Shown in pieces: positions 52,314 to 60,111 of a stretch of DNA of 64,000 bases. Numbering within the stretch: position 1 is the first letter of the stretch; each line of letters begins with the position of its first letter. Location: assembly GCA_017849585.1 (NCBI GenBank), contig JAFIGT010000022.1:62001-126000 (forward strand), written 5' to 3'. The notes below the pieces were generated by a model. It worked only from the letters and a program-made list of their open reading frames with translations, was not told the DNA's origin and made no database searches. The stretch comes from Verrucomicrobium sp. GTDB taxonomy: Bacteria > Verrucomicrobiota > Verrucomicrobiia > Methylacidiphilales > UBA1321. Position numbers and translations under genes: made by a program.

Positions 52314-53027
52314 TCACCAAAGTGCCCAGGTCAATAGTGCCGCACCCGACGGCGACGGTTTTACCAAGGTCGAACTTGTTGAAAGCGTCCCGTTAGGTGG
52401 CTGGGGTGCCAGTTGTGGACTCGTCGCCATCATGAAGAACTCCGGCTGCGCGGCCTCACCGGAAGTTCCACCCGACCATGTGTCGGAAAGAGTAATTTTG
52501 GTTGCTTGCACATCCGTGATTTGAAAGAAACCGGTTGAATTGGATACAGAGTGACCATCCGGATAGGTCAGAACACCGCGAGCATCTCCCGCAAAAACCA
52601 GGGTATTGGAGAACGGCAGAAAAATTCCAAATAGCGGATTCCCCACACCCTGACTATTGCCATAGTAAGTATTCGTGACAGTTCGGCGGTAGGTGTAGGT
52701 TCCAGACAGCGTTTCCACCATGATGGAGTTTACGATCGCCCTTCCCTTGAAATCCTCGTTGTGTGCCGTGGATGAATAGGTATAGCCGACAAGGGTTTGA
52801 CCGTCGTAATTGTAGCCAGGGGTAATCGTCTGGTATGTCGTGGAGTTTGGGTATAAAGCCGCCCGAGATCCTTGCGTAGCATACAAATCGATCGACTGCC
52901 CCTGCCCATTCGAGAAAACGAGATGCGTTCCCGGAGCGATCCCGGGATTATAAATGTTCGGATCGGTGAAGTCGTTGGCCATAGCTGACGCGACCACCCA
53001 AAAGATAAACAAAAAAATCCGTTTCAT
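52314..53027 (-). CDS. Exported surface protein with shared C-terminal tail (2)
   Basis: 237 residues from the ATG at 53027; upstream open frame overlaps the previous gene and is unlikely. Signal peptide MKRIFLFIFWVVASAMANDF; beta-rich body (GTYTYRRTVTNTYYGNSQGV). It ends NGTLSTSSTLVKPSPSGAAL plus LTWALW, matching the tail of the neighbouring protein. Third-gene position in the boxed operon 54231-51564. Confidence 0.7.
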   Translation of the reverse strand: MKRIFLFIFWVVASAMANDFTDPNIYNPGIAPGTHLVFSNGQGQSIDLYATQGSRAALYPNSTTYQTITPGYNYDGQTLVGYTYSSTAHNEDFKGRAIVNSIMVETLSGTYTYRRTVTNTYYGNSQGVGNPLFGIFLPFSNTLVFAGDARGVLTYPDGHSVSNSTGFFQITDVQATKITLSDTWSGGTSGEAAQPEFFMMATSPQLAPQPPNGTLSTSSTLVKPSPSGAALLTWALW

Positions 53028-53040
53028 AGGTGCAGTTGGA

Positions 53041-54231
53041 TCAGGGCGTGATGATCGCCCCCTGAACACGCTGTTGATTGACGTAGGTGAAGGTCGCTCC
53101 TGAGGCATAGATCACATCTGTCCCGAATCCTCCTCCCGTTGCCAATGCATTGGAGGACCGCGTCAGGATACGAAACGAATAGTCTCCGGCAGGTAACGGG
53201 TTCCCGACCGCAATAGCCTGCCGCAGGTGCTCGAAATTCAGCGAGAAAACCAAACTGCGCGCCGACGCCGAAGAATTGGAAGTAGCGACAGCAGGATTTC
53301 CGGAGGGAGGCGTCGTGGAGAAACTTCCAGCTCCGGTCGTTGCCAGCGAACTCGCCGCACCCGAGACAAAGAGATAGTACAGACCCGCTGGAGTTGTAAT
53401 CTCCAGCCAGGTCCAGTTGATGGGATAAAGAAAATTGCAGGAAAAAGTGGCCGTGGTGATGAGTGGATCAAAATAGACCGTACCGGAAGGAAGCCCGTTT
53501 ACCGTGACAGTGGGATTTCCGAAAAGTGTCACGTCATGGGAATCGTACCGGGTTCCATTCAGGTTAATGTAGAGACGGTCGGACGAGCCGTCGGTCAAAG
53601 AGGTGCCAATGGTCAAAGGCGAAACAGCATCCCATACATGGATCGGGGAGCAGTTTTGTCCGGTAACCACATTGAGCAGGGTTCCGCCATCCATCACATT
53701 CAACAGGCGAACATCACGAGGCGGCTGTTCCGTGCCAGCCACCACATTGCGACCTTCCACTGAAAGGCTCGCCGCCGGAGCGTAACGGTCTGCCGACGTG
53801 TATTTGCTTCCGGGATCGGAGTAAGTTTCCACCAATTCGATGAGACCGTAGGAAAGCCCGATCCGTGCGTAACTGGACGGAAAGAGAGCATCGCCTGTAT
53901 CAATGGTCAAAGAGGGAGAAGGAACCGAACCTACCGTCCAGCCAGCCGTAGGTGTCCCATTGGCAAAAGCGCTGGTAACCGCACCGGTCGTGCCGGACTT
54001 CCAATACAACGTGGAGCTATACGCACCCGTTGCCGTGTTGGAGACCGCATAAGTCCCGGAGGTAAGAGCACCGCTACCGGCTGCGGTTCCAACCGTCGTC
54101 TGTGACTGAACCAGGACACCTGCACGATAGACGTTAATCGACACAGGCTGCCCGGCCCCATCGTGAGCGGCTTGGCCCACTACGCTGGCCAGTACAAGGA
54201 ATAGTAAAGTGAGGATAAAAGGTGTGCGCAT
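53041..54231 (-). CDS. Exported beta-rich protein, first of a surface-protein operon
   Basis: 396 residues. Signal peptide FILTLLFLVLASVVGQAAHD, then Thr/Ser/Gly/Ala-rich sequence with Ig-like strands (SGTYAVSNTATGAYSSTLYW, YYLFVSGAASSLATTGAG). No recognised enzyme domain. The ATG at 54231 is 11 bases after the shared box; AAGGA in that gap could act as ribosome site. Likely a surface or pilus-tip component. Confidence 0.7.
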   Translation of the reverse strand: MRTPFILTLLFLVLASVVGQAAHDGAGQPVSINVYRAGVLVQSQTTVGTAAGSGALTSGTYAVSNTATGAYSSTLYWKSGTTGAVTSAFANGTPTAGWTVGSVPSPSLTIDTGDALFPSSYARIGLSYGLIELVETYSDPGSKYTSADRYAPAASLSVEGRNVVAGTEQPPRDVRLLNVMDGGTLLNVVTGQNCSPIHVWDAVSPLTIGTSLTDGSSDRLYINLNGTRYDSHDVTLFGNPTVTVNGLPSGTVYFDPLITTATFSCNFLYPINWTWLEITTPAGLYYLFVSGAASSLATTGAGSFSTTPPSGNPAVATSNSSASARSLVFSLNFEHLRQAIAVGNPLPAGDYSFRILTRSSNALATGGGFGTDVIYASGATFTYVNQQRVQGAIITP

Positions 54232-54242
54232 TCTATCCTTAT

Positions 54243-54255
54243 TATTAACCTACGG
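54243..54255 (-). promoter_or_regulatory. Shared element box, CCGTAGGTTAATA
   Basis: Starts at the stop codon of the preceding gene (54250) and lies 11 bases before the ATG at 54231. A GGGAGG occurs 17 bases upstream of TTAATA, as also (18 bases) at the 59405 site. Confidence 0.7.
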
Positions 54256-54804
54256 TTTTTGCACACCTCCCAAAGCGTCATGAGTGACAGGATCAACAAT
54301 GACTCCAATACGAGGAGGATCGTATAGAGAAAGATCATCGATTTGTTTGGAATCAACTGTGGGCACGACAAACCCCCGGCTGTCCTTTTTATAAGTGGCG
54401 GGGATCAGGACGATCGCCTCCGACAATCGCCCGGAAATACGGGCGAAAGATACGGGGGAGCCAGAGGCTGCGGTTGGCAGATAGATCTTCCATTTCGTCC
54501 GTGCCGCCTCGTCCAGAATCAAGGCCGTTGCCGGAATACGGGCGTATTCTCTGTTGCGAGGATCAAAAAGAATAGCCGCTCCCCGGTTTGGATCGTTGTC
54601 CGCCGTTTGATAGTGATCCAAATTCGCCAGAAGGGTTTCAAGCTGCTTAACCAACGGCTCGTTGCGAGAGTTCTGGGCCAACTCAATCTGCTTTTGAATG
54701 CCCCTGCGGTTCTGCTCCATCGCAGCTCCAAAGGAATTCGTTTCGGCTGATTGCCCCCATTGGCAGGCCAGTGCCAACAAAAGCCAATACCTGAGGATTT
54801 TCAT
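54250..54804 (-). CDS. Periplasmic hypothetical protein of the pilus operon
   Basis: 184 residues from the ATG at 54804 (MKILRYWLLLALACQWGQSA, a signal peptide). The mature protein is helical then mixed (IQKQIELAQNSRNEPLVKQL, SPVSFARISGRLSEAIVLIP). No family recognised. It follows the PilX-like gene after 2 bases. Perhaps a pilus assembly or processing factor. Confidence 0.62.
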   Translation of the reverse strand: MKILRYWLLLALACQWGQSAETNSFGAAMEQNRRGIQKQIELAQNSRNEPLVKQLETLLANLDHYQTADNDPNRGAAILFDPRNREYARIPATALILDEAARTKWKIYLPTAASGSPVSFARISGRLSEAIVLIPATYKKDSRGFVVPTVDSKQIDDLSLYDPPRIGVIVDPVTHDALGGVQKP

Positions 54805-54806
54805 AA

Positions 54807-56420
54807 TCATTGCGGGGCACCCAGAACAATGAGCCAATTTTTCAACGTGACCGGTGGCAGATTAGCTGGATTGATTCCATTAATATCCGCAAGCGTAATG
54901 GAGTAGGCGGCAATCGTCGTGTTTCCGGCCTGAACCGAGAAAGGGTCCATCGGAACATTTCGGCGAATACTCGATCTCAACCCGGTGAAGATCACCTGGG
55001 GACTGACCGGACTCAAGGAGTGGAGAACTGCCGGGGCAATAATCGAAGCCGGCATTCCTGTCGAATTGAAGTTGCCGAGGAATACGACCGGATTGGCGCT
55101 GACGAGGGAAAAAGGCGACGTGAGAAGATCCGCATTTTTCAATCCCACAAGAACGCTTTTGCGCGGTGAAGCCGCGTAATCGCTCACTAAATCAACGAAA
55201 AGAGTGCGCGTACCGGAAACGACCGGGAGATTTGAAACATCCACAATGACCATAATGGCAACACCCGATGCGGGCAGATAACCATTGGACACAGTCATGA
55301 TCTCTCCAAATGCCGGAGAGGACATGAGCTCCCCTCGACGCTGGTCCGCCGATCCGTCACCAACTGAAATATAACACGGAAGCGTAGAAAATAACGGGGG
55401 CGAACTCCGCGAAATCGGAGCGGTCGATCGAATTCGAACCGATGTGGAAAAGTAGGGATGCGTGTAAACATCCCAATCTGTCGAAGTCGCAGGCGTCCTG
55501 CAGATCATTGGGATTCCTTCCGAATCAAGTGAACGGTCTCCGAGCGGAATCCACTGCACGGAACTTTGCGCTTCCAGAAGCGTCACTTGCTTTTTGAAAT
55601 TTAATCCCGCGCGATGATTCAAAGCCTCGATGAAGCCGGTGCCATTTCCCGTCTTGGCGGGCAATGACACCCCATCAACGGAAATTCCAACATTCCAATC
55701 CACACTTTTCTCCGCTGCCACTGTCCCACCCACGTTGGCCCGTAAAGCAATGTTTCGAGCCAAGACGGAACCATTCACGGCTTTGGTGATCGTGACATCG
55801 CCTCCATCGACGGCAAACTGGGTCGGAACCTCGTAGAGGGTCAACGACTGCGTGCTTTCGGTCGTTTCCCGACTGGTGATGGGACTGGCCGAAATATTGT
55901 CATTCTGCGAGTAGGAAGTCACCACACCGTAATCAAACCGCTTGGCGATAAAGGCCACGCCTGTCGGCTTGGGAGAGAAACGAATATCGGGGAAAGGTAG
56001 CGAAGCGTAGGGCATCGCCAACGCAGCCAACAAGTCACCGGAAGGATCGGCGGGGTTTCCGGAGGAAGTCGTGAAAGAGACACTCCCCGCGCCGCCGCTC
56101 GCATAATCGGCGTCGATGGCCTCCGTAACAGAGGCTTGGTGGTTAAGATTAAGCCGGTTGTTGCCCTGAATTCCTGCCGACACTACCGAAAAGAGGATGC
56201 GGCTTAACGATTGCCGCGACAAACCCTGCGCGGCGGCATGAGCGGCATCCGTCTGACGTTGATAGGTTTCAGCCCGCACGGAATTGGCCGCCGTCACTCG
56301 TTTTGAATTCACCGTGAGATACAGGATCATCGCCGCCAGGCTGAACAAGGCCACGCTAAAGGGGATGACAATGGCAAGAACTGAACCTTTCCGGCTGGAG
56401 TAATCAATATCGTTCCACAT
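54807..56420 (-). CDS. PilX-like large pilin-operon protein
   Basis: 537 residues from the ATG at 56420 (MWNDIDYSSRKGS). A hydrophobic helix starts right after KGS (VLAIVIPFSVALFSLAAMIL), as in PilX N-terminal regions, but lacks a Glu at position 5 of the mature chain. A long beta-rich C-terminal part follows, with phrases like GTGFIEALNHRAGLNFKKQV. Length is unusual for a minor pilin, so it may be a tip or adhesin subunit. Start codons further upstream overlap the previous gene. Confidence 0.65.
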   Translation of the reverse strand: MWNDIDYSSRKGSVLAIVIPFSVALFSLAAMILYLTVNSKRVTAANSVRAETYQRQTDAAHAAAQGLSRQSLSRILFSVVSAGIQGNNRLNLNHQASVTEAIDADYASGGAGSVSFTTSSGNPADPSGDLLAALAMPYASLPFPDIRFSPKPTGVAFIAKRFDYGVVTSYSQNDNISASPITSRETTESTQSLTLYEVPTQFAVDGGDVTITKAVNGSVLARNIALRANVGGTVAAEKSVDWNVGISVDGVSLPAKTGNGTGFIEALNHRAGLNFKKQVTLLEAQSSVQWIPLGDRSLDSEGIPMICRTPATSTDWDVYTHPYFSTSVRIRSTAPISRSSPPLFSTLPCYISVGDGSADQRRGELMSSPAFGEIMTVSNGYLPASGVAIMVIVDVSNLPVVSGTRTLFVDLVSDYAASPRKSVLVGLKNADLLTSPFSLVSANPVVFLGNFNSTGMPASIIAPAVLHSLSPVSPQVIFTGLRSSIRRNVPMDPFSVQAGNTTIAAYSITLADINGINPANLPPVTLKNWLIVLGAPQ

Positions 56421-56889
56421 AGCAAGAAATTCTCCTTCCGCCTTTATCGAGGGTAACCACAATCAGGCCGGTGACTTGTGGATCTTGCGGATCGTTCAGG
56501 TGAAAGCTTACGTTTTCAAAACCGGCATCAATGATCCATTGGGAATTTGTTGGAGTGATATTTTGGAAGTAGAGCCGTTTTGTTGCCGCATCAAAATAGA
56601 TGACAACCACGCGGCCATCGGCAAAGACAAGGCGCACCGCCGCCGCATTCTCCGTCACCAATGCTGCCGTATTGTTATTGCGAGCATCATCCGGTGTGGC
56701 GTAGAGAGTGAAGTGGGTGCTGTCGCCCATCAGCTTTTGAAGGGCAAAATTCACTCCAGAAGCTTCCTGGGTCAGAAAACTGATTTGAGCCGCCGCGTTA
56801 ATCATCTCCACACCGGCGGTCAGTGATTTAATGGAACAAACACCAGCCAGCAAGGCCAGCACAAGGGTGACAAGGAGTTCGTAAAGCAT
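56404..56889 (-). CDS. PilW-like minor pilin without a leader
   Basis: 161 residues. The hydrophobic N-terminus begins directly at the start Met (MLYELLVTLVLALLAGVCS), with Glu at position 4, as if the prepilin leader were already removed. The globular part includes AAAVRLVFADGRVVVIYFDA. Position among pilin-like genes supports a minor pseudopilin. It overlaps the PilX-like gene by 17 bases. Either it enters the membrane unprocessed or the true start is missed. Confidence 0.65.
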   Translation of the reverse strand: MLYELLVTLVLALLAGVCSIKSLTAGVEMINAAAQISFLTQEASGVNFALQKLMGDSTHFTLYATPDDARNNNTAALVTENAAAVRLVFADGRVVVIYFDAATKRLYFQNITPTNSQWIIDAGFENVSFHLNDPQDPQVTGLIVVTLDKGGRRISCYVERY

Positions 56890-56892
56890 GGT

Positions 56893-57339
56893 TTAATCCG
56901 TGGAAAAATTTCGGGTAACAGTCCGGGTTTTGTCATAGATCCTCGGAGTTGTCCCTTTGGTCCTGAAAATCAATTCCACCTTGAAAACAAAAGACCCCTG
57001 ACCGAGATCCGTCGTGCTCCGCATGACTTGATCCGCCACATAACTGTCGGGAACGAAAATGCCGTTCGCTTTTTTATAGCATAGCGGTACATCCGAACGG
57101 CTGGAGGCAACCCCGGCATTGTAGCCCCGGGTCTGCAATTCTGCCGGAGAAAGACGACGCAATAACGATGCTTCCCGGTCAAGATAGGCATCGGCCAGCG
57201 AAGTCATGGAGTTCCACGATAACTCGCAACACGCCGCCGTGATGGCATAGAGTGCTCCTGTCACGGTAACCATCAGGATCGCCATGGCCACGACGGCATC
57301 CAAAAGAATCTGACCGTTTCTACTGCGCGTCATGGTCAT
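56893..57339 (-). CDS. PilV-like minor pilin
   Basis: 148 residues from the ATG at 57339. Prepilin signal MTMTRSRNG with cleavage after Gly and a hydrophobic helix QILLDAVVAMAILMVTVTGA; the usual Glu at +5 is Asp. The globular part is small with several Cys. A 4-base overlap with the upstream pseudopilin shows operon structure. Acts as a minor subunit of the pilus or pseudopilus. Confidence 0.72.
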   Translation of the reverse strand: MTMTRSRNGQILLDAVVAMAILMVTVTGALYAITAACCELSWNSMTSLADAYLDREASLLRRLSPAELQTRGYNAGVASSRSDVPLCYKKANGIFVPDSYVADQVMRSTTDLGQGSFVFKVELIFRTKGTTPRIYDKTRTVTRNFSTD

Positions 57340-57782
57340 GGCCCCGCATCCCAAAGATAATCACCCGCGGGTGTCGGATCGAACGGAACGCCGCCAACTT
57401 CCGCACAGGGCGGCGAAACGTGGTAATTCAATGTCGCAGGTATGCCGTTGTGGAGTGGAAGCGAGGGAAGCTGGTTTCCCGGGCAATAGGCGGCAATTTC
57501 ACTTGGCGTGATCGATTCGACCGTGCGGTCCCGATGATCGGTCAGGAAACCCACCTGCGCCTGACGGACGATTTGCAGGACTGCACCGGCCCGCCGGGCA
57601 TCGCTCTGCTCCATCAAGTACCGGGTGCCCGTCACGCCCATTACCATCAGGAAACTGAGCAAAGCCAGGGCAATGGAAATTTCAAGCAGGGTAAAAGCCC
57701 GCCTACGGAATGGTGAGGAGGCGAAGACACAACCGCCGCAAAAAAGAAGCGCCGGAATAAATCGGGCTGAAGATCGAAACAC
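57336..57782 (-). CDS. Major-type pseudopilin (FTLLE motif)
   Basis: The prepilin signature RRRA-FTLLEISIALALLSF is clear, with Glu at +5 and a hydrophobic helix, then QSDARRAGAVLQIVRQAQ. Residue -1 is Ala, tolerated by some prepilin peptidases. No ATG lies upstream in frame; the only good candidate is a GTG at 57782, 28 residues before the cleavage site, overlapping the previous gene by 80 bases. About 148 residues. It converts into the filament subunit after processing. Confidence 0.75.
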   Translation of the reverse strand: MFRSSARFIPALLFCGGCVFASSPFRRRAFTLLEISIALALLSFLMVMGVTGTRYLMEQSDARRAGAVLQIVRQAQVGFLTDHRDRTVESITPSEIAAYCPGNQLPSLPLHNGIPATLNYHVSPPCAEVGGVPFDPTPAGDYLWDAGP

Positions 57783-58104
57783 CCGCCAGAAATGCCAGTT
57801 GCAGGAAGCGCCAAAACCAGACGGAAGTGATCGAGTCCGACTCCCGTGGTTCCACCCATTTGACCCACCAGTCATCGCGCCTTTCGATCGACGGAAAATA
57901 GTCGAAATTTTCCATGCGCAACCGCCTGATGAAAGAGTCGTAGGACGACTTACCGGAGAAGATGATCTCGTGGCGGTAGACGTAAGGCGCCCGGGCTTCC
58001 CGACACACCGCGTCAAGAGGCAGGTAGGGATAATGGTTGCAGCGGACGATATAGCGCAAAAGCAACCTTTCGCGGATGGCATGATCCCAACTGTTTTTTT
58101 GCAT
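57703..58104 (-). CDS. Hypothetical membrane-anchored protein of the pilus operon
   Basis: 133 residues. A basic, helical N-terminal two thirds (AIRERLLLRYIVRCNHYPYL) is followed by a C-terminal hydrophobic segment (WFWRFLQLAFLAGVSIF). The ATG at 58104 follows the platform protein by 12 bases. Not recognised; a small inner-membrane partner of the platform protein is a reasonable guess. Confidence 0.58.
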   Translation of the reverse strand: MQKNSWDHAIRERLLLRYIVRCNHYPYLPLDAVCREARAPYVYRHEIIFSGKSSYDSFIRRLRMENFDYFPSIERRDDWWVKWVEPRESDSITSVWFWRFLQLAFLAGVSIFSPIYSGASFLRRLCLRLLTIP

Positions 58105-58116
58105 AGCATAAATTTG

Positions 58117-59337
58117 TTAGCGGAGGCCTCCTGAAGAAACAGTGATCCCGGTTGCCAGGGAAAGGAAGAAGGCATAGACGGCAATGAAAAGAGTTCCGAG
58201 GATCAGTCCCGCTATCGAAACAAAAAGGACATTCAATAAGATCGAAAGCCCTTCAAGCCTGTCCTCGCTTTCTTCTCGGTAAATGTCGGTGATGTATCCG
58301 AGTTGTTCTGTCAGATTGGAGTCCTGGGTCGCCCCCACCATTCGCACGATCCGGGTATCGAGGCTCGTGTGATTATGCAACGCCACGCTGAGCGAAACTC
58401 CATCATCCAAAGATTTGGCGGCCAATTGCATTTCCTTTTCCATCCCAGTGCCTGCCACCACATTTCCCGCTTCCCGCAAGCATTCCGCCAAATCCACGTC
58501 GGATCTTTTCAGGGCCCAAAGAGTCGAAATCACGTCGAGTTGGCGCACCGACATCACCGCGTTACGGATGAACCGGAAGCGCCCCATCAGGAGGTAAATC
58601 ATGGCGTGACGAAAGGCCGCATTGAAAATCAGCATCCACACCACTCCAGCCAAACCCAACGCACCGATCCACCACGTTGCCTGGAAAAAATGGGCAAAGA
58701 TTAAAAAGGCGCGGCTGAACGCATTCGGTGTCGTCCCCATGTCACGACTCATTTTTTCCAGCATCGGTACAAAAACGCAAAAAAAGACCACGGCAATAGT
58801 AAACGTAATGCCTAAAACAATCAGGGGAACGGTGGCCGATTTGATAATCTTGCGTTGAAACACGAGCTTCGTTTTGTATCGCTCTGCCAGTGCCGCCAGG
58901 GCACTCCCGTAGCCCACTTTTTGCGCGGACTTCACGGCATTGCAGAAAGCGCGAGTGAACAATCCCGTTTCCATCAACGCCGCATCAGGCTCCTCCCCAT
59001 CAAGAATACGGTTGGCAGCCCGCTTGAGCGCCACCCCTTCGGGAGCGGTTTCTCCCAGAACCCCCACATAGTCCATCAAACAATCCGAAAAGCTGTTACC
59101 ACCCGCCTTGAGCGATATAGACATCGTCCGGCAGAAGGAGACCAGTTCCTTCATGCTCAGCAGCTTGGCTCGGCATTCCCGGGTTGCGACTTTACTTAGA
59201 CCGACTTCACCGATTTTCAGAGGGGTCAACCCTTGGGCACGGGCCTGTTCACCGGCGGCTTCGGCAGTCATGGCGGAAACTTCTATGACACGCAACGTGC
59301 CGGAGGTGGAGACCGCCTCAACCTCAAACACGTTCAT
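58117..59337 (-). CDS. GspF/PilC-type inner-membrane platform protein
   Basis: 406 residues. The N-terminal cytoplasmic domain has TAEAAGEQARAQGLTPLKIG, typical of the family; two GspF domains follow (MSISLKAGGNSFSDCLMDYV and VISTLWALKRSDVDLAECLR) with three membrane segments (PLIVLGITFTIAVVFFCVFV, WWIGALGLAGVVWMLIF, and a C-terminal SIAGLILGTLFIAVYAFFLS). It holds the assembly ATPase and extracts pilins from the membrane. Its ATG overlaps the stop of a 20-codon ORF by 4 bases. Confidence 0.9.
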   Translation of the reverse strand: MNVFEVEAVSTSGTLRVIEVSAMTAEAAGEQARAQGLTPLKIGEVGLSKVATRECRAKLLSMKELVSFCRTMSISLKAGGNSFSDCLMDYVGVLGETAPEGVALKRAANRILDGEEPDAALMETGLFTRAFCNAVKSAQKVGYGSALAALAERYKTKLVFQRKIIKSATVPLIVLGITFTIAVVFFCVFVPMLEKMSRDMGTTPNAFSRAFLIFAHFFQATWWIGALGLAGVVWMLIFNAAFRHAMIYLLMGRFRFIRNAVMSVRQLDVISTLWALKRSDVDLAECLREAGNVVAGTGMEKEMQLAAKSLDDGVSLSVALHNHTSLDTRIVRMVGATQDSNLTEQLGYITDIYREESEDRLEGLSILLNVLFVSIAGLILGTLFIAVYAFFLSLATGITVSSGGLR

Positions 59338-59396
59338 CGGAAAAACCCTCCGGTCGCGTTGTAGCCATACCCAATGGAATACGTTCTTGCCCTCAT
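59334..59396 (-). CDS. Possible 20-residue micropeptide gene, leader of the pilus operon
   Basis: ATG at 59396 lies 8 bases after a shared box, and its TGA overlaps the platform-protein ATG by 4 bases. The product is MRARTYSIGYGYNATGGFFR. Without it, the box would be 67 bases from the first gene, unlike other sites. It may be a translational coupling leader or a real small protein. Confidence 0.5.
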   Translation of the reverse strand: MRARTYSIGYGYNATGGFFR

Positions 59397-59404
59397 CTCC
59401 TTCC

Positions 59405-59417
59405 TATTAACATACGG
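59405..59417 (-). promoter_or_regulatory. Shared element box, CCGTATGTTAATA
   Basis: Eight bases before the micropeptide ATG at 59396. GGGAGG lies 18 bases upstream of TTAATA. It is divergent from the box at 59447, about 30 bases away. Confidence 0.7.
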
Positions 59418-59446
59418 AGTTTGGCGGGCCTCCCGTTGCCATCCAG

Positions 59447-59459
59447 CCAATGCTTAATA
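59447..59459 (+). promoter_or_regulatory. Shared element box, CCAATGCTTAATA
   Basis: Nine bases before a GTG at 59469 that opens a 58-residue ORF. The core has C instead of G before TTAATA. Confidence 0.55.
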
Positions 59460-59468
59460 GGAGAGGAC

Positions 59469-59645
59469 GTGAATCCCCTGAAACAAAAAATTCCGGTTCA
59501 ATCCTCTATTGTAGAGAAACCTCAGAACATCGTAGTCCCCAAAACAAACCCGCCTTGGCCTCCATGCCTGAGCCCGGAAAAACTCCAAGGCATCGGCGTA
59601 CCAGGGAGTGCCCTCGACCAATTGATTCAGCGTTTATGCAAATAG
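59469..59645 (+). CDS. Small hypothetical protein predicted from the shared box
   Basis: 58 residues, GTG start, with AGGAGAGG just upstream. Sequence is Pro/Lys-rich then helical (NPPWPPCLSPEKLQGIGVP, ALDQLIQRLCK). Not recognised. The box, ribosome site and spacing together support that it is expressed, divergently from the pilus operon. Confidence 0.5.
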   Translation: MNPLKQKIPVQSSIVEKPQNIVVPKTNPPWPPCLSPEKLQGIGVPGSALDQLIQRLCK

Positions 59646-59815
59646 CATGAAGCTAATATCTTATGTTTTCGCCCAAAATGATCGTTCCTTTTCTGTCCAT
59701 TTTTCGCTGAATATTTCAGGAACTGGATCAACCTAATCGAGTAACAGCCGATAAAATAAAGGGTCAAGAATGCCTTTTTCCCCTTTCGAAGGTGGTTCTC
59801 TAGGCAGTGACTTAA

Positions 59816-59828
59816 GGCTAGGTTAATA
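59816..59828 (+). promoter_or_regulatory. Shared element box, GGCTAGGTTAATA
   Basis: Ten bases before the ATG at 59839 of the small ASCH/DUF3850-like gene. No ribosome site lies in the gap (GTTGTGTGTT). Confidence 0.65.
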
Positions 59829-59838
59829 GTTGTGTGTT

Positions 59839-60111
59839 ATGTATGGCGTGCTTCATTTTCGACAGACGGTAATCGACTTTACTCCCATCAGGCGACAACG
59901 AGTTTCGTTCCTTGTGACTTCTCACATTTCGGTGAGAAACGGTCAATTGCTGTGCATCCATGAAGAGGAGGATGGAAAGTTGACGGGACGATGGATCATC
60001 GCCGTCGTAACGCACATCCTTCGGGAGCATCCGGCCCTGCAATCGTCCCATTTAATCATCAGCTTCCGCCTGAAGCGTATCGCCAAGACGACGATTACGT
60101 CCCCGACTTGA
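59839..60111 (+). CDS. Small ASCH/DUF3850-like protein
   Basis: 90 residues from the ATG at 59839. LLCIHEEEDGKLTGRWIIAV and ILREHPALQSSHLIISFRL follow the pattern of DUF3850, a small PUA/ASCH-like RNA-binding fold (GDILxLxEx, TGRxxxxxVTYIL, YVILSI). N-terminal part matches less. Its 3' end overlaps the ATPase gene's 3' end by 17 bases on the opposite strand. An RNA-binding or modified-base role is possible. Confidence 0.55.
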   Translation: MYGVLHFRQTVIDFTPIRRQRVSFLVTSHISVRNGQLLCIHEEEDGKLTGRWIIAVVTHILREHPALQSSHLIISFRLKRIAKTTITSPT

